Assembly: GCA_947503435.1 (NCBI GenBank)
Contig: CANNDL010000006.1
Location: 62,001-126,000 of the forward strand
Direction of reading: 5' to 3'
Source: an uncultured Kangiella sp.
Lineage (GTDB): Bacteria; Pseudomonadota; Gammaproteobacteria; Enterobacterales; Kangiellaceae
Length of the DNA: 64,000 nt
The notes below the pieces were generated by a model, which saw only the letters and a program-made list of their open reading frames with translations, did not search any database and was not told where the DNA came from. The position numbers and the translations under genes are program-made. Positions within the stretch are counted from its first letter, which is position 1. Each line of letters begins with the position of its first letter. Of the stretch, positions 1 to 8,867 are shown one piece after another.

Positions 1-2
1 GC

Positions 3-929
3 AATGCTTTTGCTCAAGTTTTGGTTCGTGCCAGTGGTCATGAGCGAGTGCTAAATTCAGCAATGATTCAAAACAGCATAGCTAATGCAGAAGACTATAT
101 GCGCTTATACTCCTATAAGAAACTAAGTTTTGCTGAGCAAAAAATTTATAAGAAGCCTTTGCTTCTGAAAGTAAGCTTTGAGCCAACAGCCATTACTAAT
201 TTACTAAAAGATGCTGGTCAAGCAGTATGGAATAACAATCGCCCAAGTGGAGTTTATTGGATTGCTGTTGATGAGAATGGAGAAAGAGAAATTGCAGTTG
301 ATGGACAAGATGCTGAAGCGATTGCAGTGAGAAAGCAGGCCTATCAGCGTGGCCTACCGGTGACTCTTCCATTAATGGATTTAGATGATAAGTCAGCAGT
401 TTCAATTGCTGATGTTTGGGGTAAGTTCTTAGAGCCAGTTAATAGGGCCTCTCGTCGCTATAACGCAGACTATGTTGTGATGGGTTCGCTCTCGCAATCT
501 ACTAGTGGTTGGCAGGGGAGCTGGGTTGTGAATTTGGGTAATGACGGAATGCGATTTACCACTAGCGGTGCTACCAGCGATCAAGCGGTTAGCAAAATGG
601 TTGATCGCATCGCCGATCGCTTAGCTATGAAGTTAGCAGTGGTTCTTACCAGTGAAACGACAACTGATTATGTGTTAATTAAAGGACTTTCTAGTATCGA
701 GTCATATGCAAAAGTCCAGAGCTTGTTGAACAATTTAAGTATGGTGAGCTCTGTCAATGCAATTGAGGTCAAAGAAAACGAAGTATTATTCGAAATTGGC
801 CTGCAATCCGCTAGTCAATATCTGATTGATGCATTGGAATTAAGTAGTAATCTTAGAAAAACTACTGTGGACTCTTTAGATAATTCAGGCAACAGTCAGC
901 AAGCTTTAGTGTATAATTGGCGCGATTGA
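3..929 (+). CDS. DUF2066 family protein, 5'-truncated by the window edge
   Basis: The frame is open from the first bases of the window and reads AFAQVLVRASGHERVL before the first possible internal start (TTG at 21). The true start therefore lies upstream and this entry is partial. The text resembles DUF2066 proteins, which are exported proteins of unknown function that in many gammaproteobacteria sit just upstream of a membrane protein and hda. The visible part is about 308 residues and ends in a polar tail. The neighbours (CDP-alcohol transferase, then hda) match that conserved neighbourhood. I see no catalytic motif. The family call rests on the N-terminal phrase and on synteny, and the function is unknown. 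Confidence 0.7.
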   Translation, partial: NAFAQVLVRASGHERVLNSAMIQNSIANAEDYMRLYSYKKLSFAEQKIYKKPLLLKVSFEPTAITNLLKDAGQAVWNNNRPSGVYWIAVDENGEREIAVDGQDAEAIAVRKQAYQRGLPVTLPLMDLDDKSAVSIADVWGKFLEPVNRASRRYNADYVVMGSLSQSTSGWQGSWVVNLGNDGMRFTTSGATSDQAVSKMVDRIADRLAMKLAVVLTSETTTDYVLIKGLSSIESYAKVQSLLNNLSMVSSVNAIEVKENEVLFEIGLQSASQYLIDALELSSNLRKTTVDSLDNSGNSQQALVYNWRD

Positions 930-972
930 TACCAAAATAAAACAATATTCAAATATTATAAGTTGTTAAGAG

Positions 973-1542
973 ATGAGTTTAAGCCTACTTCCTAATCTAA
1001 TTACTATTTTAAGGGTGTTTTTAATAGCACCTTTTATTTGGTACTTGTTACAAGGAAGTTATGAGAATGCTCTGATAATTTTCTTAATAGCAGGTATATC
1101 GGATGGATTAGATGGATTGCTGGCCAAACAATTCAAATGGCAGAGTCGTTTCGGTTCTATTACGGACCCTTTGGCAGATAAATTACTGTTATTTGTAGCT
1201 TTGTTGTTGCTGGCGGTAAAAGGGCATATATCTTGGAATCTATTTTGGATCGCCACGATCCGAGATATTGTCATTGTCACTGGCGCGACTTGGTTTCACT
1301 TTAAATATGGCCGCTTTGAAATGCGTCCGTCCTTAATTTCAAAATGGAATACGGCATTATTAATCCTGTTAGTCTTATTAGTGTTAATCAATCTTGCTTG
1401 GTATTCCATGGACCCGTTAATTTTAGATGGTCTAGAATGGATAATCATTACTACCTGCTTAATTAGTGGTATACATTACTTATGGCTTGGTCGTCAGGCC
1501 TACCTTGAGCAGAAATCTCAGCAAACTTCTAGTAGTGTCTAA
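973..1542 (+). CDS. CDP-alcohol phosphatidyltransferase family membrane protein (PgsA-like)
   Basis: A 189-residue polytopic membrane protein of the CDP-alcohol phosphatidyltransferase family, which moves a phosphatidyl group from CDP-diacylglycerol to an alcohol such as glycerol-3-phosphate at the inner membrane. The family signature DxxDGxxAR...GxxxDxxxD is visible as D44, D47-G48, A51, G61, D65 and D69. The usual arginine after the alanine is lysine here (K52). About five hydrophobic segments follow. It lies 43 nt after the DUF2066 gene and 5 nt before hda, so it is probably in the same transcript. This position before hda is typical of a second, PgsA-like paralogue in gammaproteobacteria, so the acceptor alcohol cannot be assigned. 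Confidence 0.85.
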   Translation: MSLSLLPNLITILRVFLIAPFIWYLLQGSYENALIIFLIAGISDGLDGLLAKQFKWQSRFGSITDPLADKLLLFVALLLLAVKGHISWNLFWIATIRDIVIVTGATWFHFKYGRFEMRPSLISKWNTALLILLVLLVLINLAWYSMDPLILDGLEWIIITTCLISGIHYLWLGRQAYLEQKSQQTSSSV

Positions 1543-1547
1543 GCCAA

Positions 1548-2243
1548 ATGCTGCAGTTACCTTTAGACTTTGAATTAAAAGTTGATGCGACATTTGATAA
1601 CTATATAGATGGTGAAAATGCGCTTTTAATTGAGGCATTGAAAAATATCAGTTCTGGGATCTCTGAATTTCTGTATTTCTATGGAGCTTCAGGATCGGGT
1701 AAGAGTCATCTACTGCAAGCTTTAGCACACAAAACAGCAGAGCAGTCTGATTTTAACTTAGCTTATCTGCCACTAGAATCTGAACTAGTAGTTCCGCAAA
1801 TGCTAGAAGGCTTTGGCTCTTTTGATTGCGTTTGCCTAGATAATTTCTCTGCTATTGTTGAGAAGCCAGATAGTAACGTTTGGCAAGAATCCTTGTTCCA
1901 TCTTTATAACCAATTGAAAGAACAGAATAAAAGTCTTGTGGTGGTAGCTGATGAAGCTCCGTCTGCTCTGGAACTTACTTTACAGGACTTAAAGTCCCGC
2001 TTAAGCGCCATGTTTATTCATGAAGTTAAAACTTTGTCCGAACAAGATAAATTATTGTTTATTAAGGAAAAGGCTCAAGAAAAAGGCTTGGAGTTAAGTG
2101 ATGATTTAGCTAACTATTTGTTGTCTCGTGGTAAGCGAGATTTAGCGAGTATAAATGTCTCGTTGGAAGCGCTAGATGCTGCATCCTTGCAAGCAAAGCG
2201 AAAAATCACTAAACCTTTTATTAAAGAAATATTAGGTTTCTAA
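1548..2243 (+). CDS. hda: DnaA regulatory inactivator Hda
   Basis: A 231-residue AAA+ protein homologous to domain III of DnaA. Hda bound to the DNA-loaded sliding clamp stimulates ATP hydrolysis by DnaA, which stops re-initiation of replication. Its N-terminus MLQLPLDF carries the clamp-binding QLPL peptide expected of Hda. The Walker A motif GASGSGKS is at residues 46-53, and a Walker B-like CLDNF lies near residue 97. The length matches Hda and is far too short for DnaA. It starts 5 nt after the phosphatidyltransferase gene. Its 3' end overlaps the convergent carboxymuconolactone decarboxylase-like gene by 12 nt. Confidence 0.93.
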   Translation: MLQLPLDFELKVDATFDNYIDGENALLIEALKNISSGISEFLYFYGASGSGKSHLLQALAHKTAEQSDFNLAYLPLESELVVPQMLEGFGSFDCVCLDNFSAIVEKPDSNVWQESLFHLYNQLKEQNKSLVVVADEAPSALELTLQDLKSRLSAMFIHEVKTLSEQDKLLFIKEKAQEKGLELSDDLANYLLSRGKRDLASINVSLEALDAASLQAKRKITKPFIKEILGF

Positions 2244-2609
2244 TTTCCCAGCTTCTTTTTCGGCGAATAAAAATGCAAGGCTTTCTTTGGCATGTCGTAA
2301 ATGTGGAATTACAATTGAGCCGCCAACCAATAAAGCAACTCCCATAGCTTCATCAATCTGTTCACGACTCCAATCCAACTTTACAGCTTGTTCCAAGTGA
2401 TAGTCGATGCAGTCATTGCAACGAAGTACCATTGAGCTCACCAAACCAAGCAATTCTTTAGTCTTTTTATCGAGAGTGCCTTCGCCATAGGCTGTTTTAT
2501 CTAAGCCAAAAAAACGTTTAACTAACAAGCTGTTAGTATCTAAAGCGGCTTCATTACCAGCTAATCGCTTAGCGCGAAATTCTTCAAAAGGGTGTTTAAT
2601 TTCTGACAT
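2232..2609 (-). CDS. Carboxymuconolactone decarboxylase family protein (AhpD-like)
   Basis: A 125-residue all-helical protein of the carboxymuconolactone decarboxylase/AhpD superfamily. It carries the redox CxxC of AhpD-like members (CNDC, within VLRCNDCIDYH, about residues 63-66) followed by HLEQAVKLDWSREQIDEA and a glycine-rich helix. AhpD-like proteins reduce peroxides or adducts through this dithiol; the substrate here is unknown. It is a single gene on the minus strand, convergent with and overlapping hda by 12 nt. About 75 nt separate its start from the pheA stop, so the two could be co-transcribed from pheA. Confidence 0.8.
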   Translation of the reverse strand: MSEIKHPFEEFRAKRLAGNEAALDTNSLLVKRFFGLDKTAYGEGTLDKKTKELLGLVSSMVLRCNDCIDYHLEQAVKLDWSREQIDEAMGVALLVGGSIVIPHLRHAKESLAFLFAEKEAGKLET

Positions 2610-2685
2610 AATAAAAGAAAATGGATTTTTTCTGATTCTAATCCGAAATTATCGTTAAAGACAATAGAAATTTCTAACTTAAGGC

Positions 2686-3897
2686 TTAGTGGTTTAATTC
2701 AGAGATAGCCGCTGGATAAGATCCCAAAATTTTCAGCTGACTTGATAACGTTTCTAATTTTAATAGTAACGATTTGACGGGGTTGGACTGAACATTCCCT
2801 TCAAATTCAAGATAGAATACCTCTTTCCAAGGCTGAGCATAAATTGGCCTACTGACGATTTTAGTAATATTGATTTGATATTGTTGAAACAGCTGCAAGC
2901 ACTGAGAAAGCGAGCCTACTTCATTATTGGCCTGGAATACAATACTGGATTTGGTAGAAACCTGCGGTGGAATACTTAAGATATTACGGCTGAGTATTAA
3001 GAATCGGGTGTAGTTGTTAGCCTGATTATTAATGTGCGTCCTTAATATAGGAAGAGCAAGCTCCTCAGCTGCATAGCTGCTTGCAATAGCGGCTATGGAT
3101 AAATTATTCGGGTTTTCTATAAGTTCATTTAATGCTGCACTAGTGCTTGCAGAGTAGTGCAATTGGATAGTTTTATTGTGATCAAAAAAAACGTTAGTTT
3201 GTTGTGCCGCTTGAGGGTGAGAGAAAACCTTATGTATTTGATCGAGTTTCGAACCAGGACTGCCAATGAGGCAGTGATTAATCTTTAGCTTTTCTTCGCC
3301 AACAATAAATAAATCATTGTTAATTAATAACTCATAAATTTCACTGATGTCGCCAGAGTTAGTATTTTCAATGGGTAAAATTGCAAAGTCGACTCGTTGC
3401 TCGCATACACGGGCAACAACCTCATGAAAGTTCTGACAGTAATCTAGAGAAATTTCGGTATTCTTATGATTAAAATGTTGCCGAGTAGCGATGGCGCTAT
3501 ACGAATAGCTGTTACCAAGAACCGCTACTGCACTTTGTTTCTTTGGAGTTTCTTGCTGAGCGATAAAGTAATCGTATTGAGTTTTAACTGAATCGGCGAT
3601 AATGTTGTGAAAAATCTGTGCCGTGCTCTCCTTTTCGATGCCCAATTCTTCGGCTTGATTGAGCAGTTTGTATAGTAAGTTTCGCTCTTGATTTAAATCA
3701 CGGATATCTAGCTGATTCTCATACTTCAATTGAGCAACTTTACGGCTTAAACCTCTGCGCTGAGCAATTAACGCAATCAATTCTTGATCGATTGCCGCAA
3801 TATCAGTTCGTAACTTTTTTATTTGCTCTTCAGTCATGCTCATAGATGGAATCATGCTTGTTTTATCGATTGTTATGGCTATTTGAGCAGCTGTCAA
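2686..3897 (-). CDS. pheA: Bifunctional chorismate mutase / prephenate dehydratase (P-protein)
   Basis: A 403-residue P-protein that converts chorismate to prephenate and then phenylpyruvate for phenylalanine synthesis. Residues about 23-105 form an AroQ-type chorismate mutase (IDQELIALIAQRRGLSRKVA and a later RNLLYKLL). Residues about 122-300 are the prephenate dehydratase domain (LGNSYSYSAIATRQHF, FAILPIENTNSGDI, and the catalytic NNYTRFLIL). Residues about 315-395 are an ACT domain with the SRP phenylalanine-binding motif (KIVSRPIYAQPWKEVFYLEF). The N-terminus has about 17 extra residues; an internal ATG (MSMTEEQIKKL) is an alternative start. It stands alone, far from the aro/trp cluster at 52-62 kb. 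I found no phenylalanine leader peptide in the 75 nt upstream. Confidence 0.92.
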   Translation of the reverse strand: MTAAQIAITIDKTSMIPSMSMTEEQIKKLRTDIAAIDQELIALIAQRRGLSRKVAQLKYENQLDIRDLNQERNLLYKLLNQAEELGIEKESTAQIFHNIIADSVKTQYDYFIAQQETPKKQSAVAVLGNSYSYSAIATRQHFNHKNTEISLDYCQNFHEVVARVCEQRVDFAILPIENTNSGDISEIYELLINNDLFIVGEEKLKINHCLIGSPGSKLDQIHKVFSHPQAAQQTNVFFDHNKTIQLHYSASTSAALNELIENPNNLSIAAIASSYAAEELALPILRTHINNQANNYTRFLILSRNILSIPPQVSTKSSIVFQANNEVGSLSQCLQLFQQYQINITKIVSRPIYAQPWKEVFYLEFEGNVQSNPVKSLLLKLETLSSQLKILGSYPAAISELNH

Positions 3898-3972
3898 TAG
3901 TAGCAGTTACTATTTCTTCTCTAAGCTTATTTATGATATAAAAAGGGTAGTTTTATTAATTATTGAATTGAT

Positions 3973-5769
3973 ATGAATCACTCTAGAGATTTTGGACGAA
4001 CAGGCTCTGACAATGTGACTGAATTATCGAAAGCTGAGCCCAGCTTGTCGAAATCAGAATTAGTTGATTTGCTTTGTGAAGGGGCTATGGCGTGGAATGA
4101 CTGGCGTCAGAAAAATTCTAAAGAGAAAATCAATTTAGATGGCGAAGATTTACGAGGACTAGATTTATCGGATTATGACTTATCTGAAGTAAGCTTGGTA
4201 GGAAGCAATCTATCGTATTCAGATTTGAAAAATGCCATTCTAATTGCTGCGGATTTAACTCGCGCAAACCTCTGTTATTGTAACTTGATCAACGCAAAGC
4301 TAATCGCTGCCAATTTATTTCAAGCGAACCTGGCACATGCTAATGTTTTACACGCAAACTTCTTAACTGCGATGTGTCATCAAGCTGATTTTTCTAATGT
4401 GGATTTTAAAGATCAAGACTTAAGAGGACAAAATCTTAAAGAGGCTAACTTGTCAGGAGCTGATCTGCGCCGGCAAAATTTAGAAGGTATTGATTTAAGG
4501 GGTGCAAAGTTAATTGGCGCTAATCTTGATGAAGTAAACCTAATTGATGCTAATTTAGAAGGAGCAAACCTTTCTGATGTGGATTTATCGACGACCGAAC
4601 TCCATGGCACTATCTTTACTAAGAGCATTCTGAATAACTGCAATCTATCGCAACAGGATCTACATGGCTTTAACTTTGAAAATAGTAGCCTAAAAGGTGT
4701 AGATTTGCGCGGTGCAAATTTAGCTAAAGCTAACTTGGATGGCGTCGACCTAAGTTCAGCAAAGTTGTGGCAAGTACAAACCAAAGGTTGGTCAATTCGA
4801 GGTGTGCACTGTACTCACGCAAGTTGGGATCAAAGAGGGCGAGAATATACACACTACACTCGTAATCAATTTGAAAAATTGTTCGCCGATAAAATCAGTT
4901 TCCAGCTTTATTACCAAAGGCTACTTTCTTATCAAGATTTAGCGACGCTACCATTTCTGATTGAGCATTTAGAAGCTAGCTTTTGGGGCTGTAAATTACG
5001 AATCAGAGAGATTCGTAATGAGCCAGGTGATACGGCAGTAGTGATAGTAGTAGAAGATGCCGGCGGTTTGAGTCCATCAATGTTGGAAACCAGTTTGCAG
5101 CAAGAAGCCGATAAATTACAGTCGATTCAAATCAGTTTGCAGTCTGAGAGACGATTACAGTCTGAAATTCGTGAATCCATGCAAGCTATTAAAGATAAAT
5201 ACTGGCCAAAACTATTAGAGCTTTCCGAGCAAGATAGTGATGCAAAGATGCGCCGTATGGCGGTCTTGTTTACTGATTTAAAAGGCTTCTCAAACTGGGA
5301 TAAGCAAGAACGCACTGAAAAATTGGCTTTATTCCGAGGCTTATTAAAGCCAGTGATGAAACAATGGCAAGCCAGCTACCCTAATATGGAAGGTGACTCG
5401 CTGCGAGCGACCTTTACCACAGTTTCGCAAGCTTTAGGTTGTGCCGCCATGATGCAAAAAGTTTTGCATGGCGCAGGATTTGTAGTGCGTATTGGCTTAG
5501 ATATTGGTGACGTGAAAATTACTCATAACGAGATAACCGATCAGTTGGATATTGAAGGTGATGCACTAAACTTTGCAGCTCGATTAGAAAGCATGGCCGA
5601 GCCTGGTGCTGTATTAGTATCAGAAAATGTTCGTCATTACGCAATACAAAGTGATGCACCCTTTATCTTTAAAGAAGAAAGAGTACCGTTAAAAAAATCC
5701 GTAGGTGAGCGCCAGGCTGGCGACATCATTGTCTGTTTTATGGCACAAAGTGTGGACCAATTAAAATAA
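3973..5769 (+). CDS. Pentapeptide-repeat protein fused to a class III adenylate/guanylate cyclase domain
   Basis: A 598-residue soluble protein with no signal peptide. Residues about 55-265 are a long run of A(D/N)LXX pentapeptide repeats (ANLSGADLRRQNLEGIDLRG and similar) that should form a right-handed quadrilateral beta-helix. A linker with a coiled-coil-like stretch (about 370-415) follows. A class III nucleotide cyclase domain occupies about 428-560. The first metal-binding aspartate is in MAVLFTDLKGFS (D435), the second is in MEGDSLRATF, and the transition-state N/R pair is in LNFAARLE. The residue that is usually the substrate-selecting lysine before the GD aligns with asparagine (NMEGD), so cAMP versus cGMP, or activity at all, is uncertain. 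It overlaps the next gene by one base (TAATG). Confidence 0.85.
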   Translation: MNHSRDFGRTGSDNVTELSKAEPSLSKSELVDLLCEGAMAWNDWRQKNSKEKINLDGEDLRGLDLSDYDLSEVSLVGSNLSYSDLKNAILIAADLTRANLCYCNLINAKLIAANLFQANLAHANVLHANFLTAMCHQADFSNVDFKDQDLRGQNLKEANLSGADLRRQNLEGIDLRGAKLIGANLDEVNLIDANLEGANLSDVDLSTTELHGTIFTKSILNNCNLSQQDLHGFNFENSSLKGVDLRGANLAKANLDGVDLSSAKLWQVQTKGWSIRGVHCTHASWDQRGREYTHYTRNQFEKLFADKISFQLYYQRLLSYQDLATLPFLIEHLEASFWGCKLRIREIRNEPGDTAVVIVVEDAGGLSPSMLETSLQQEADKLQSIQISLQSERRLQSEIRESMQAIKDKYWPKLLELSEQDSDAKMRRMAVLFTDLKGFSNWDKQERTEKLALFRGLLKPVMKQWQASYPNMEGDSLRATFTTVSQALGCAAMMQKVLHGAGFVVRIGLDIGDVKITHNEITDQLDIEGDALNFAARLESMAEPGAVLVSENVRHYAIQSDAPFIFKEERVPLKKSVGERQAGDIIVCFMAQSVDQLK

Positions 5770-6653
5770 TGAAAATAGCTAAGACCTTTCTGGCGTTAAT
5801 ATTATTATTCAACGCCAACTTACTTATTGCGCTCCCTACAACCGATATTGCAATTTTTGATTTAAAACAGCTCTTCAGTAAATCTAAAGATGAGCCACAA
5901 GAAATTTTCCATATCACTTACCGTGATGGTTACGATAACCAACCTAAGTTTTCAGCAGATGGTAAAACGATTTATTTTACACGTGGGATTACTGATAAAA
6001 GTGGAAAGTCGCAAACGGATATTATGGCTTATGACTTTGAGTCAAAGCGGTTAATAAATGTCAGTAACTCAAAAGACTCTAGCGAATACTCTCCAACACC
6101 ATATCAAGATGGTGCTTTAACCATTATTGGAGTAGCTGATAATAACGGAAAGCAATACTTAAATCAGCTTGATATAAATACAGGAGCTCAAAAAACCTTT
6201 ACCACTGCGCTTGAGCCAATAGGCTACCACGCTTGGTTAAATAAAAAAGAAGCGGCTGTATTTGTATTAGGTGATGTCATGACCTTACAAGTGCTACATA
6301 CAGACGCTAATAGAAAGCCTATGGTATTAGCAGAAAATATTGGACGTTCTTTTCATCGTTTGGATGAAAACCAAGTCAGCTACACCGTAGAAGAAAAGGG
6401 CAAACATCGAATTTATATTTTAGATGGGACTCACGAAAGCAAAGATACAGGAATAGTGTTACCAGAAGGCGTGCAAGATTATGTGTGGTTTAATAATAAA
6501 GAAGTGATTTTTGGCAAAGGCTCAAAGTTATATCGTATTAACTCTAAATCAGCTTCTGAAATTGCAGATTTATCTGAGTTTGGAATAAAAGGTATTAGTC
6601 GATTGGCTTTGGGTAAAATCGATGGTTCATTGGCTTTAGTCTATAGTAGATAA
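5769..6653 (+). CDS. Secreted TolB-like beta-propeller protein
   Basis: A 294-residue protein with a clear signal peptide (MKIAKTFLALILLFNANLLIA). Its body contains WD40-like/TolB-type PD40 repeats, for example QPKFSADGKTIYFTRG and a second block SSEYSPTPYQDGALTII. It likely folds as a small periplasmic beta-propeller used for protein binding. Its ATG overlaps the stop codon of the pentapeptide/cyclase gene, which implies translational coupling. I infer that the two act in one pathway, with the propeller on the periplasmic side, but neither has a membrane domain that would connect them. No enzymatic motif was seen. Confidence 0.75.
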   Translation: MKIAKTFLALILLFNANLLIALPTTDIAIFDLKQLFSKSKDEPQEIFHITYRDGYDNQPKFSADGKTIYFTRGITDKSGKSQTDIMAYDFESKRLINVSNSKDSSEYSPTPYQDGALTIIGVADNNGKQYLNQLDINTGAQKTFTTALEPIGYHAWLNKKEAAVFVLGDVMTLQVLHTDANRKPMVLAENIGRSFHRLDENQVSYTVEEKGKHRIYILDGTHESKDTGIVLPEGVQDYVWFNNKEVIFGKGSKLYRINSKSASEIADLSEFGIKGISRLALGKIDGSLALVYSR

Positions 6654-6667
6654 CGCTTTTTATTTTT

Positions 6668-6976
6668 TTAGTAAACTTTTTCGCCACAAAAATAGCATTC
6701 GTCGTAGGCGGTATCCAGTATCTCAGTTTGATCGGTGGACTCACCTTTTATCAAAATAGGTTTATTACATTTATAGCACCTAATGCTCGATATTTTATGA
6801 CTAAAATATAACCCAATAGCGATAAATACTACTACACTGAGAATAACGCATATTATTTTTACACCAACAGCCATTGGAATTTGACTTATTAGGTTATATG
6901 TCAAAATAGCCCAAAGTAATGATAATACGATGGAAAGGACTTTGAATTTTGTTATTTTGCTACTGACGTCATTCAT
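6668..6976 (-). CDS. Hypothetical small membrane protein with C-terminal zinc-ribbon-like Cys pairs
   Basis: A 102-residue protein with two predicted transmembrane segments (about residues 12-32 and 38-62) and a C-terminal domain with two CxxC knuckles (CYKCNKP and CYFCGEK) separated by about 25 residues. This suggests a zinc ribbon. I do not recognise a named family. It lies on the minus strand, convergent with the TolB-like gene with 14 nt between stops, and the pckA terminator separates it from pckA. Both the function and the status as a conserved gene are unknown. Confidence 0.6.
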   Translation of the reverse strand: MNDVSSKITKFKVLSIVLSLLWAILTYNLISQIPMAVGVKIICVILSVVVFIAIGLYFSHKISSIRCYKCNKPILIKGESTDQTEILDTAYDECYFCGEKVY

Positions 6977-7032
6977 GATAGTACATCGAAAATCTAAACC
7001 AGATAGTGCTCATATACCATTTATTATACTAC

Positions 7033-7065
7033 AAAAAAAAGCCCAGCAATTGCTGGGCTTTTTTT
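7033..7065 (-). terminator. Rho-independent terminator of pckA
   Basis: The perfect palindrome GCCCAGCAATTGCTGGGC (7041-7058) is flanked by a run of eight A on one side and seven T on the other. It sits 13 nt after the pckA stop and reads as a minus-strand terminator. The symmetric flanks mean it could work in both directions. Confidence 0.9.
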
Positions 7066-7077
7066 CAAACTTAACAG

Positions 7078-8673
7078 TTAAGCTTTAGGGCCCGCTGCAA
7101 TAAGTGCTTGAGCTGCGTCGTTGTCAGCAAAGCGATTGAAGTTATCAACAAACATGCCTGCTAATTTCTTAGCTTTTGCATCCCACTCAGCTTTATCTGC
7201 ATAAGTATCTTGTGGGTCTAAGATGTTAGTATCAACACCGGTTAACTCTGTTGGAATCGCTAAGTTGAAGTATGGTAATTGAGTAAAGTTAGATTCTTCA
7301 ATTGAACCATCCATAATCGCATCAATAATACCGCGAGTATCTTGGATAGAAATACGTTTACCAGTTCCATTCCAGCCAGTGTTTACTAAGTAAACTTCTG
7401 CGTCGTTGTCTTTAATACGCTTTTCTAATACTTCTGCGTATTGAGTTGGGTGCAAGCTTAAGAAAGCTTCACCAAAACAAGAAGAGAAAGTAGGGGTTGG
7501 TTCTGTTACACCGCGCTCAGTACCGGCTAATTTCGCTGTGAAACCAGATAAGAAGTAGTATTGAGTTTGTTCAGGCGTTAATTTTGCTACTGGTGGTAAT
7601 ACACCGAAGGCATCAGCAGTTAAGAATACTACTTTTTTCGCGTGACCAGCTTTTGAAACTGGCTTAACGATATTATCAATGTGATAAATCGGGTAAGACA
7701 CACGCGTGTTTTCAGTTTTGCTGTTATCGTCGTAATCGATCTTGCCATCAGCATCTACGGTTACGTTTTCTAATAAAGCATCACGACGGATAGCGTTATA
7801 AATATCTGGCTCAGCTTCTTTGCTTAACTTAATCGTTTTTGCGTAGCAGCCGCCTTCAAAGTTGAATACGCCATTGTCGTCCCAACCGTGCTCGTCATCA
7901 CCAATCAAAGCACGCTTTGGATCGGTCGAAAGGGTTGTTTTACCTGTGCCTGATAAGCCGAAGAAGATAGCCGTGTCGCCATCTTTGCCCACGTTAGCTG
8001 AGCAATGCATTGAAGCGATGCCTTTAAGTGGAAGTAGGTAGTTCATCATAGAGAACATACCTTTTTTCATTTCGCCGCCGTACCAAGTACCTGCGATTAA
8101 TTGAATTTTTTCAGTAACATTAAAAGCCACGAAGTTTTCAGAGTTCATGCCGTGCTTTTCGAAATCTGGGTTAGTGGTTTTAGAGCCGTTCATTACTACG
8201 AAGTCAGGCTCAAAACCTTCTAGCTCAGCGTCAGTAGGGCGGATAAACATGTTTTTAACAAAATGGGCTTGCCACGCTACTTGTGTAATGAATCGAACTT
8301 TTAAACGAGTGTCTTCGTTAGCGCCACAAAAAGCGTCTACAACGAATAAACGACTTTCAGAAAGCTGCTTTGTCACTAAAGACTTTAAGTCAGTCCAAAC
8401 TTCGGGAGAAATAGCCTTGTTATCATTCACGCCATTTTTTGACCACCAAACCGTATCACGAGTTACATCGTCCATCACGATGTACTTATCTTTTGGTGAG
8501 CGGCCAGTGAAAATGCCTGTGTCTACGTTTACCGCCCCTGACTCAGTAACCACACCACGCTCATAACCTTGGTTATCGGCGCTAGTTTCTTCTTCAAATA
8601 ATAAGTCATATGATGGGTTGTAAACGATTTCTGCAACGTTTGAAATACCGTACTGGCTTAGATCAAGTGACAT
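7078..8673 (-). CDS. pckA: ATP-dependent phosphoenolpyruvate carboxykinase
   Basis: A 531-residue ATP-type PEP carboxykinase, which makes phosphoenolpyruvate from oxaloacetate at the start of gluconeogenesis. The P-loop (kinase-1a) reads [15 protein letters not shown]. The downstream metal-binding region [24 protein letters not shown] and the conserved N-terminal [11 protein letters not shown] are present. It is full length for the family (about 530 residues) and starts at ATG 8673 behind a purine-rich AGGAG-like site. It is monocistronic, with a strong terminator right behind it. Confidence 0.97.
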   Translation of the reverse strand: MSLDLSQYGISNVAEIVYNPSYDLLFEEETSADNQGYERGVVTESGAVNVDTGIFTGRSPKDKYIVMDDVTRDTVWWSKNGVNDNKAISPEVWTDLKSLVTKQLSESRLFVVDAFCGANEDTRLKVRFITQVAWQAHFVKNMFIRPTDAELEGFEPDFVVMNGSKTTNPDFEKHGMNSENFVAFNVTEKIQLIAGTWYGGEMKKGMFSMMNYLLPLKGIASMHCSANVGKDGDTAIFFGLSGTGKTTLSTDPKRALIGDDEHGWDDNGVFNFEGGCYAKTIKLSKEAEPDIYNAIRRDALLENVTVDADGKIDYDDNSKTENTRVSYPIYHIDNIVKPVSKAGHAKKVVFLTADAFGVLPPVAKLTPEQTQYYFLSGFTAKLAGTERGVTEPTPTFSSCFGEAFLSLHPTQYAEVLEKRIKDNDAEVYLVNTGWNGTGKRISIQDTRGIIDAIMDGSIEESNFTQLPYFNLAIPTELTGVDTNILDPQDTYADKAEWDAKAKKLAGMFVDNFNRFADNDAAQALIAAGPKA

Positions 8674-8867
8674 TCTCCACTCCTGAATGTGTTGTCAATA
8701 TCAGGTATATTTGCTGGCTTTAGCTATACAAATAATACCTATAAAATTGCGCGACATTATCTCAGAAAAAATAGGCAGGTGCGAGTACAAATAAGAATTA
8801 TTTGCAATAGAAATCAAAAAGTAAGACCAGTTTAGGAGCTTGTTAAGATTCTATTCTTGGTTGGGGA

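Noticed and set aside
4413-4784. Minus-strand ORF inside the pentapeptide region
   Set aside because: It is the antisense shadow of a repetitive coding sequence with no start signal or homology.
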